Assembly: GCF_014654205.1 (NCBI RefSeq)
Contig: NZ_BNAW01000029.1
Location: 43,363-107,362 of the forward strand
From: Amycolatopsis bullii
GTDB taxonomy: Bacteria; Actinomycetota; Actinomycetes; Mycobacteriales; Pseudonocardiaceae
Reading direction: 5' to 3'
DNA: 64,000 bases
This document shows positions 57,754 through 64,000 of this stretch, one piece after another. The first letter of the stretch is position 1; each line of letters begins with the position of its first letter. The translations under genes and the position numbers were made by a program. The notes beneath the pieces are model-generated. The model had not been told where the DNA came from, ran no database searches, and saw only the letters and a program-made list of their open reading frames with translations.

Positions 57754-58116
57754 GTGAAGTACATGCTCCTGATCTACGGCAACGAGGAAGCCTTCAACTC
57801 GGTGGGTGCGGAGACCCTCGCCGAGATCATCCGCGAGACCGACGCCCTCAACCAGGAGCTGTTCGAGTCCGGCGAGCTCGTCGGCGCCTACGGCGTCGCC
57901 GACGAGGAGAACACCAAGATGGTCCGGGTCACCGGGGGGACACCGGTGGTGACCGACGGTCCCTACGCGGAGGCCAAGGAGTTCCTGGGCAGCTTCATGA
58001 TCGTCGACTGCGACGGCATGGACCGCGCACTGGAGATCGCCGCCCGCGCCCCGTCGGCGCGCTACTGGGGGGTCGAGGTCCGGCCGTTGATGCACGAGGC
58101 GAACGTCGAGCCGTGA
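57754..58116 (+). CDS. YCII-related DGPF-type protein
   Basis: 120 residues. KYMLLIYGNEEAF and TGGTPVVTDGPYAEAKEFLGSFMIVDCDGMDRALEIAARAPSARYWGVEVRPL are the family hallmarks; DGPF reads DGPY. GTG 57754 with AGAGGAACG upstream. It overlaps the sigma-factor gene by 4 bp. Paralogue of the protein coded at 51318-51692. Confidence 0.9.
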   Translation: MKYMLLIYGNEEAFNSVGAETLAEIIRETDALNQELFESGELVGAYGVADEENTKMVRVTGGTPVVTDGPYAEAKEFLGSFMIVDCDGMDRALEIAARAPSARYWGVEVRPLMHEANVEP

Positions 58117-59318
58117 CCGGGTGGCAGGCCGTCCGGCGGCTGGTCCCGGAGGTGCTCGGCGTGCTGGTGCGCCGCTACGGCCGGTTCGACGCCTGCGAGG
58201 ACGCCGTCCAGGAAGCGCTGCTGGCGGCCGCGGCCCAGTGGCCGGCGGAGGGGTGGCCGGAGAACCCCCGGGCCTGGCTGGTGACGGTGGCTTCGCGCCG
58301 CCTCGCCGACCAGGTCCGCAGCGACGCCGCCCGCCGACGGCGGGAGGAGGCCGACGCGCTCCGCACTCCTCCCGCCGGCGGCGAGGCCGAAGCCGGTGAC
58401 GACACCCTCACCCTGCTGTTCCTGTGCTGCCACCCGGCGCTGACGCCGTCGTCGCAGATCGCGCTGACGCTGCGGGCCGTCGGCGGGCTGTCGACCGCCG
58501 AGATCGCCCGGGCCTTCCTCGTGCCCGAGGCGACCATGGCCCAGCGCATCAGCCGGGCCAAGCACCGGATCAAGGCGGCCGGAGCCGGCTTCGAGCTGCC
58601 GCCGCCCGCCGAACAGGCCGCGCGGCTCGGCGCCGTGCTCCACGTGGTCTACCTCGTCTTCAACGAGGGCTACACGGCGACGTCGGGGACGCGGCTGGTG
58701 CGGGCCGAGCTGACGGCCGAGGCCATCCGGCTGGCCCGCGAGCTGCACCGGCTGGTCCCCGGCGACGGCGAGGTGGCCGGGCTCCTGGCGTTGCTGCTGC
58801 TGACCGACGCCCGCCGGCCGGCCCGCACGGCCCCGGACGGGTCGCTGGTGCCGCTGGGCGAACAGGACCGGACGCGCTGGGACGCCGAAGCCATCGCCGA
58901 GGGCGTGGCGCTGGTGACCGGTGCCCTGGCGAGCGGCCCGGTCGGCCCGTACCAGCTGCAGGCCGCGATCGCCGCGGTCCACGACGAAGCACCCACGGCC
59001 GAGGTCACCGACTGGCCGCAGATCCTGGCCCTGTACACGGTGCTGGAGCGGGTGGCCCCCAACCCGGCGGTGACGCTCAACCGGGCGGTGGCGGTGGCCG
59101 AGGTCCACGGACCGGCCGCCGGGCTGGCGCTGCTCGACGCCCTCTCCGCCGACGAACGCAGCTCGTTCTCCCACCACCTCGTGTCCGTGCGGGCACACCT
59201 GCAGGAAATGGCGGGCGACCACGCGGCGGCGCGCGCCGGCTACCAGGAGGCGGCCCGGCGCACCACCAGCGAACCCGAGCGGCGCCACCTCCTCGCCCGC
59301 GCCGCGCGGCTGAGGTGA
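58113..59318 (+). CDS. ECF sigma factor with C-terminal extension (DUF6596, ECF42-type), second copy
   Basis: 401 residues. Sigma 2 (VLVRRYGRFDACEDAVQEALLAAAAQWP...NPRAWLVTVASRRLADQVRS) and sigma 4 (ALTLRAVGGLSTAEIARAFLVPEATMAQRISRAKHRI), then the helical extension VLHVVYLVFNEGYTATSGT. GTG 58113 overlaps the DGPF stop. The same gene pairing as at 50095-51692, but the order is DGPF then sigma on the plus strand, with a DHFR-fold gene before and a phosphatase gene after. Confidence 0.93.
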   Translation: MTGWQAVRRLVPEVLGVLVRRYGRFDACEDAVQEALLAAAAQWPAEGWPENPRAWLVTVASRRLADQVRSDAARRRREEADALRTPPAGGEAEAGDDTLTLLFLCCHPALTPSSQIALTLRAVGGLSTAEIARAFLVPEATMAQRISRAKHRIKAAGAGFELPPPAEQAARLGAVLHVVYLVFNEGYTATSGTRLVRAELTAEAIRLARELHRLVPGDGEVAGLLALLLLTDARRPARTAPDGSLVPLGEQDRTRWDAEAIAEGVALVTGALASGPVGPYQLQAAIAAVHDEAPTAEVTDWPQILALYTVLERVAPNPAVTLNRAVAVAEVHGPAAGLALLDALSADERSSFSHHLVSVRAHLQEMAGDHAAARAGYQEAARRTTSEPERRHLLARAARLR

Positions 59319-59364
59319 TACCCCTGACCAGACCGACGACACAGCCAGGACGGAGCGGCCGGCG

Positions 59365-60150
59365 ATGAACACGAGCAGAGCGGTGGCCTGGGAAGGCTTC
59401 TTCAACACCAGGGACCTCGGCGGACTGCCCACCAGGTCCGGCGGCACGACCGCCTTCGGCGCCTTCTTCCGGGGCGCGGACCTCCGGTTCGTCACGGAGG
59501 CGGGCTGGACCCAGGCGCGCGAGTCCGGCGTCCGCACGATCATCGACCTCCGGAACGCGGACGAGATCCGGCCGGCGCAACGTCCGGTGACGGCGCAGGC
59601 GGGCTCGGCGCAGTTCGCCGCCGCCCCGGACGGCCCCACCACGCCGGCGGCCGTCGGCCGGGTCGAAGTTCCGCTCGACGACATCGACGACCTCGAGTTC
59701 TGGCAGCGCGTCAACCGGGAGGGGCTCAACGGCAGCCCGCTCTACTACCCCGTCTTCCTCCGGCAGAAGGCCGGGCGGTGCGCCGCGGTGATCAAGGCGA
59801 TCGCCCGAGCCGAGCCCGGCGGCGTCCTGTTCCACTGCGGCGGCGGCCGGGACCGGACCGGGCTGGTCGCACTCTTGCTGCTGGCACTGGCCGACGTCGA
59901 ACCCCGCGCCATCGCGGCGGACTACGCCCTGTCCGCCGAGGCGCTCAAGGCCCTGTACGCGGCGATGGGAACCGAAGACCAGCAACCGGTCATCCAGGCG
60001 ATGCTCGCGGCCCGCGGGACCACGACCGAGGAGGCCGTCCTGGCGACCCTCGACGATTTCGAGGCCGAGCAGTACTTGCTCGGCGCCGGGGTCACCGCGA
60101 GCGAACTCCAGAGCGTGCGCGGCAGGCTCTTGGGGCAGCCCCGGCACTGA
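59365..60150 (+). CDS. tyrosine/dual-specificity protein phosphatase (PtpB-like)
   Basis: 261 residues. The catalytic P-loop is FHCGGGRDRTGLVALLL (Cys near residue 158), i.e. HCxxGxDRTG as in mycobacterial PtpB and related lipid/tyrosine phosphatases. NTRDLGG and RGADLRFVTEAGW at the N-terminus are family motifs, IDLRNADEIRP follows. No signal peptide. It may act on phosphotyrosine or phosphoinositides. It follows the sigma gene by 46 bp and may belong to its unit. Confidence 0.9.
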   Translation: MNTSRAVAWEGFFNTRDLGGLPTRSGGTTAFGAFFRGADLRFVTEAGWTQARESGVRTIIDLRNADEIRPAQRPVTAQAGSAQFAAAPDGPTTPAAVGRVEVPLDDIDDLEFWQRVNREGLNGSPLYYPVFLRQKAGRCAAVIKAIARAEPGGVLFHCGGGRDRTGLVALLLLALADVEPRAIAADYALSAEALKALYAAMGTEDQQPVIQAMLAARGTTTEEAVLATLDDFEAEQYLLGAGVTASELQSVRGRLLGQPRH

Positions 60151-60376
60151 GGCGCCGGCTCCGAACGGCCCTGCCCGCGCTCTCGGTCGTAGAGGATCAT
60201 CACCTGATTTCCAGCCGTTCGCCGCAGGGTGCCATCGGCCGAACGGGCGATCGAACGTCCGTCGTCCTCGCGCTGCCGGGCCTCGTCCGCCGCGCGCTCG
60301 ACGCGATCTCCGTCGACTGACGGTGCCGGGTTCGTCGTCGCCCCCGACGGGCCCGGAATGCGGCAGGATGTCCGGC

Positions 60377-61132
60377 ATGACGTTGCCAGTTCTGCCCGAG
60401 GAGTCCTTCCGGCGTGTGCTCTGCGTCGTCGCGCATCCCGACGACATGGAGTACGGCACGTCCTCGGCCGTCGCGCGCTGGACCGCCCGCGGCATCGAGG
60501 TCGGCTACCTCCTGCTCACCCGCGGCGAGGCCGGCATGCCGAACCCGCCCGAGGAAACGGCCCGCCTGCGCGTGGCCGAGCAGCAGGCCGCCTGCGCCGC
60601 GGTCGGCGTCGAGCACCTGACCGTCCTGGAACACCCGGACGGCGTCCTCGTCCACGGTCTCGACCTGCGCCGGGACATCTGCCGGGAGATCCGCCGCTTC
60701 AAACCCGACGTCGTCTTCGGCAGCAGCTTCGAAGTCGAGACGCCGTACGGCTTCGACCAGGCCGACCACCGCGCGGCCGGACTCGCGACGCTGGACGCGA
60801 TCCGGGACGCGGGCAACCGGTGGGTCTTCCCGGAGCAGATCGACGACGAAGGCCTCGAACCGCATTCCGCGCGCTGGTACCTCACCCCGGGCATGACGAA
60901 CCCGACCCACGGCGTCGACATCACCGGCGAACCACTGCGCCGCGGTGTCGCCTCACTGGAGGCGCACGCGGCCTACCTGGCCGCCCTCCCGGACCACCCG
61001 GCGCCCGCCGACTTCATCCCGCAGTTCGCCGCGATGGGCGGCAAAGCCCTGGGTGTCGAGCACGCCGTGCTCTTCCGCGCCCACGACCTGCAGGCACCGC
61101 CGGAACTCCCCACGGAAACCACCGAAGACTGA
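60377..61132 (+). CDS. PIG-L/LmbE family deacetylase
   Basis: 251 residues. VLCVVAHPDDMEYGTSS carries the metal-binding His-Pro-Asp-Asp and the late His is in ADHRAAG. RGEAG and GVEHLTVLEHPDG are typical. The group removes acetyl groups from GlcNAc-derived compounds such as mycothiol precursors or their S-conjugates; the substrate here is unknown. ATG 60377 (ATG 60368 is an out-of-frame-free alternative three codons up). An AraC-type gene follows 31 bp later. Confidence 0.9.
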   Translation: MTLPVLPEESFRRVLCVVAHPDDMEYGTSSAVARWTARGIEVGYLLLTRGEAGMPNPPEETARLRVAEQQAACAAVGVEHLTVLEHPDGVLVHGLDLRRDICREIRRFKPDVVFGSSFEVETPYGFDQADHRAAGLATLDAIRDAGNRWVFPEQIDDEGLEPHSARWYLTPGMTNPTHGVDITGEPLRRGVASLEAHAAYLAALPDHPAPADFIPQFAAMGGKALGVEHAVLFRAHDLQAPPELPTETTED

Positions 61133-61163
61133 CTCGGGTCCGGCCGGCGGGAGGAGCTGGGGG

Positions 61164-62003
61164 GTGGAGTACGTGTCCCGGGTGCCGCGGCCGCCGCTGG
61201 ACGGGCTGATCGACGACCTCTACTACCTGGAGGGTGCGCCGCCGTACGCCCGGCTGACGCTGCCGCCGGCCCCGACCGCGCTGCTCGTCGTCAACCTCGG
61301 GGCGCCGTTCCGCATCCGCGGCGGCACCGACGCCGAGCCGGCCGAGTACGCCGACGGCTGCGTGATCAGCATGCCGACCCGCGCGTTCGAGTTCGGCTAC
61401 CCGCCGGGGACGCGGTCCGTCGGCGCGCACGTCAAGCCGTGGGGACTGGCGCCGTTCCTGCCGATGCCCGCGGCCGAGCTGTGCGACCGGCCGGTGACGC
61501 TGGAGCAGATCTGGGGCCGGGCCGCGGTTGCCGGGCTGCGGGACCGGCTGGCCACGGCGGACGGACCGCACGAGATGCTGGCGCTGTTCGAGGAAGAGCT
61601 GCGGCAACGGCTGCGTGAGACCGCCGGTCTGGGACTGGTCAGCCGGACCGGCAGCGTCATCGCGGCGGCCGGTGGGGCGGTGGCGATCGGCGACCTCAGC
61701 GCGGCCGCCGGTGTCAGCGGCACTCATTTGGCGAAGCGGTTCAAGGAACTCGTCGGCGTCACCCCGAAGCGGCTCGCCCGCGCCCACCGCTTCACCGCCA
61801 CCGTGTTCGCGATCGACCCCGCCGGACCGATCGACTGGAGCGGCCTCGCCGGCGGCGCGGGCTACTTCGACCAGGCCCACTTCGGCCACGAGTTCCGGGC
61901 GTTCACCGGGCTCACGCCGACCCGGTACGTCGAAGTCCGGCGGCGGTTCCTGCGCGAACACCCCGGCCACGTGCTGAACGGCTGGCCGCTGCCGTCCGAT
62001 TGA
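61164..62003 (+). CDS. AraC family regulator with DUF6597-like sensor
   Basis: 279 residues. An N-terminal beta domain (PPLDGLIDDLYYLEGAPPYARLTLPPAPTALLVVNLGAPFRI) precedes the two helix-turn-helices: AIGDLSAAAGVSGTHLAKRFKELVGVTPKRLARAHRF and DWSGLAGGAGYFDQAHFGHEFRAFTGLTPTRYVEVRR. GTG 61164 with GGGAGGAG upstream. A DHFR-fold gene follows after 64 bp on the same strand and may be its target. Confidence 0.9.
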   Translation: MEYVSRVPRPPLDGLIDDLYYLEGAPPYARLTLPPAPTALLVVNLGAPFRIRGGTDAEPAEYADGCVISMPTRAFEFGYPPGTRSVGAHVKPWGLAPFLPMPAAELCDRPVTLEQIWGRAAVAGLRDRLATADGPHEMLALFEEELRQRLRETAGLGLVSRTGSVIAAAGGAVAIGDLSAAAGVSGTHLAKRFKELVGVTPKRLARAHRFTATVFAIDPAGPIDWSGLAGGAGYFDQAHFGHEFRAFTGLTPTRYVEVRRRFLREHPGHVLNGWPLPSD

Positions 62004-62067
62004 TTTCTTACAAGAGCCACCGCGCACGAGCGGCTAATTTGGGCACCCCCAAGCAGAGGAGAGTGCC

Positions 62068-62667
62068 GTGGGCAAGGTGGTCATGTACGGCTCGGTGTCG
62101 GTGGACGGCTTCGTCGCGGACGAGAACGACCAGCCCGGACCGCTGTTCGACTGGCTGTCCGGAGGTGACGTCCCGCTGGACGACAGTGGCGTGGTGAAGG
62201 TGTCGCAGCAGTCCTACGACTACCTCCGGCCGTACTGGGACGAGATCGCGGTGACCATCGCCGGCCGCCACGTCTTCGACATCACGGACGGCTGGGACGG
62301 CAAGCCGCCGAGCGGGGTCGGCCACGTGGTCGTCGTGACGCACCGGCCGCCACCCGAGGGCTGGAACCCCGAGGCACCGTTCCACTTCGCCGACGGCATC
62401 GAGGCAGCCGTGGCCAAGGCCCAGGAGCTCGCGGGTGACCGCGTGGTCGAGGTCGCCGCCGGCGACGTCGGAGGCCAGGTGCTCGCCGCGGGGCTGGTCG
62501 ATGAAGTGCGCATGGACGTCGTCCCCGTGGTGTTCGGGTCCGGCAAGCGGTACTTCGGGCCGGTCGACGCGCAGCACCTGCTGGAGGATCCCGACGTGGT
62601 GATCCGGGGCAACCGGGTGCTTCACCTGCGCTATCGGGTGCGCGGCGGGACCGGCGGCGAAGGCTGA
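62068..62667 (+). CDS. dihydrofolate-reductase-fold (RibD C-terminal-like) protein, type 2
   Basis: 199 residues. VVMYGSVSVDGFVADEND is the first motif and VVEVAAGDVGGQVLAAGLVDEVRMDVVPVVFGSGKRYFG the NADPH-site motif, with AAGDVGGQ for the usual GGG. Both this and the gene at 57014 are of the same broad family but differ in length and in motif. GTG start with GAGGAGAG upstream. Convergent with the next gene. Confidence 0.87.
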   Translation: MGKVVMYGSVSVDGFVADENDQPGPLFDWLSGGDVPLDDSGVVKVSQQSYDYLRPYWDEIAVTIAGRHVFDITDGWDGKPPSGVGHVVVVTHRPPPEGWNPEAPFHFADGIEAAVAKAQELAGDRVVEVAAGDVGGQVLAAGLVDEVRMDVVPVVFGSGKRYFGPVDAQHLLEDPDVVIRGNRVLHLRYRVRGGTGGEG

Positions 62668-62690
62668 TCCCGCGCCTGGCTCCCGCCTCC

Positions 62691-63149
62691 TCACCACCGG
62701 CGGAGGCGGTGCCCGGCGTCGCCCCACAACGAGGTCAGCCGCACCCCGTCGTCGGTGCAGAAGAACGTGGCTCCCGCCACCGCCGCGCCAAGACCGAGGA
62801 CTTCGGCCAGCATCGGCAGCACGTACGGCAGCGCGGCCGGCTCGCCGAGTGCGTCCAAGGCGACCAGACGGCCGGTCGACGGCGTGGCGATCAACGCCCC
62901 CAGCAGGAACAGGCCGAACCAGGCCAGCTTCCACCGGCGGCGCCGCGCGCGGCCGAATACCCGCACCCGCACCCGGCTCCCACAGGAGCCGCAGGTCACC
63001 GTGGCTTCGACGAGTCCGGTGGCGGGCCTCGGAACCGGGATGTCGCTCAGCGAGTACCGGACGGTGGTGGCCGGCGCCAGGTACTCGCGGTACCGCTCGC
63101 TGTGGACGCAGGCCAGACGCACCCGCGGAAACTCGCCTGTCTCGGTCAC
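62691..63149 (-). CDS. small membrane protein with CxxC ribbon, unknown function
   Basis: 152 residues from GTG 63149, which has GAGGGAG 5 nt upstream; a longer frame reaches ATG 63278 but adds a non-conserved Pro-rich part. TVTCGSCGSRVRVRVFGRARRRRWK is a half zinc ribbon (CGSC), followed by two transmembrane helices (about 86-103 and 117-138). It is divergent from a Ser/Thr kinase, whose product could modify it; that is only proximity. Not recognised. Confidence 0.6.
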   Translation of the reverse strand: MTETGEFPRVRLACVHSERYREYLAPATTVRYSLSDIPVPRPATGLVEATVTCGSCGSRVRVRVFGRARRRRWKLAWFGLFLLGALIATPSTGRLVALDALGEPAALPYVLPMLAEVLGLGAAVAGATFFCTDDGVRLTSLWGDAGHRLRRW

Positions 63150-63268
63150 TGCTCCCTCACGACTTCCCGCACCGGGTGCTGCTTCCGGAGTATCGGGCTG
63201 GGTCTCGGGGACCGGTCCCGGAAAGCCGCTCCGGTGACGCGGGGTCAGCGGTCCGACACGGGATTTCG

Positions 63269-63274
63269 TACACT
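63269..63274 (+). promoter_or_regulatory. -10 box of the kinase gene
   Basis: TACACT with 6 nt to GTG 63281; a leaderless start. Confidence 0.42.
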
Positions 63275-63280
63275 CCATGG

Positions 63281-64000
63281 GTGGGCATGGGGAGGGTCGT
63301 GGCCAACCGTTACCGGTTGGAGGAAGAGCTCGGCCGGGGTGGGATGGGCGTCGTCTGGCGGGCGGTCGATCTCGAGCTCGGCAGGCAGGTGACGCTCAAA
63401 CGCGCGCTGGGCGAGGACGCCGGGCAGATCCGGCGGGAGGCGCGGATCGGCGCCGGGCTGCTGCACTCGAACGTCGTCACCGTGTTCGACACGGTCGTCG
63501 ACGGCGACGCCCGGTGGCTGGTCACCGAGTACCTGGCCGCCCGGACCCTCGAAGAGCTCGTCGACGACGACGGGCCGCTGCCCGAGGAGCGGGTCCGGCG
63601 GATCGGCGCACAGCTCGCCGCGGCGCTGGCGGACATGCACGCGCGCGGCATCGTCCACCGCGACGTCAAGCCGGGCAACGTCCTGGTGACCGCGGACGAC
63701 GTCGCCAAGCTCACCGACCTGGGCATCGCCCGCTGGACCGAGGTCACCCGCACCGGCGGCGCCCAGCTCACCGGCACGCTCGGGTACGTCGCGCCGGAGG
63801 TGGCCGACGGCGCCGAAGCCGGGCCCGCCTCGGACGTCTTTTCCCTGGGGGCGACCCTTTACGCCGCGATCGAAGGCCGGTCGCCGTGGGGCTCGGGCGA
63901 GGACGGCCCGTTCGCGCAGGTGCGCCGCGCCGCCGCCGGGCGCACCGCGCCCACCGAGCGCGCCGGGCGGTTCGCGCCGGTGCTCGAGGCGCTGATGGCC
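63281..64000 (+). CDS. Ser/Thr protein kinase (Pkn type), N-terminal part
   Basis: The gene runs off the window; 240 residues are visible. NRYRLEEELGRGGMGVVWRAVDLELGRQVTLKRAL holds the Gly loop and Lys (VTLK). The catalytic loop is HRDVKPGN, the Mg loop DLGIA instead of DFG, and the activation segment has TRTGGAQLTGTLGYVAPE. These are all residues of an active Hanks kinase. The sensor and membrane parts would come after the window end. GTG 63281, ATG 63287 and GTG 63299 are in frame; the first fits the -10 spacing. Confidence 0.9.
   Translation, partial: MGMGRVVANRYRLEEELGRGGMGVVWRAVDLELGRQVTLKRALGEDAGQIRREARIGAGLLHSNVVTVFDTVVDGDARWLVTEYLAARTLEELVDDDGPLPEERVRRIGAQLAAALADMHARGIVHRDVKPGNVLVTADDVAKLTDLGIARWTEVTRTGGAQLTGTLGYVAPEVADGAEAGPASDVFSLGATLYAAIEGRSPWGSGEDGPFAQVRRAAAGRTAPTERAGRFAPVLEALMA

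Overview
The window is very G+C-rich DNA from an actinomycete. Its layout and families point to the Pseudonocardiaceae, most likely an Amycolatopsis-type genome. That is an inference from mycobacteria-like synteny (ftsK-argA-rimO-pgsA-cinA-clgR-pspA), the actinobacterial cell-division cluster, ESX/EspG and DUF3558 genes, many leaderless promoters and the large number of regulators. No rRNA, tRNA, CRISPR array, transposase or phage gene was seen.

Region 1 (1-10.3 kb) is conserved core. It holds an acyltransferase fragment, the FtsK translocase, a nitroreductase, a secreted phospholipase A2, an ArgA-type acetyltransferase, RimO, PgsA, CinA, and the envelope-stress set ClgR-PspA-PspM. ClgR has an ECF-sigma-like promoter overlapping a ClgR box.

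Region 2 (10.3-19.9 kb) holds a degenerate allophanate-hydrolase-like gene behind a tiny leaderless ORF, then pyrD, a GNAT enzyme, adenosine deaminase, a Nei-type glycosylase, a ParA-like ATPase, a methyltransferase, DinB and a DUF3040 protein. A folded, apparently unannotated RNA element lies 3' of the deaminase gene. Region 3 (20-29.3 kb) is a TgpA-DUF58-MoxR operon with tandemly duplicated start-site DNA, followed by an orphan type VII secretion cassette (PE-like, DUF3558 lipoprotein, PPE-like, EspG) and an AbiEi-like gene.

Region 4 (29.3-44.2 kb) is the dcw cluster mraZ-rsmH-ftsL-ftsI / murE-murF-mraY-murD-ftsW-murG-murC-ftsQ. These genes build lipid II and the divisome. mraZ has a four-repeat operator, rsmH has the mraW RNA leader, and a palindrome plus a fresh promoter separates ftsI from murE. 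ftsZ does not follow ftsQ.

Region 5 (44.3-64 kb) is accessory. It contains divergent regulator/enzyme pairs (LysR, AraC, HxlR, CGNR), transporters, VOC and DHFR-fold enzymes, two separate ECF-sigma plus DGPF modules, a phosphatase, a PIG-L deacetylase, a secreted SMP-30 protein under a CebR-like palindrome, and the start of a Ser/Thr kinase. Two intergenic repeat families recur: a 53-nt palindrome at 27.9 and 33.6 kb (half-units at 29.0 kb) and GGCATCA clusters at 10.4 and 20.1 kb.
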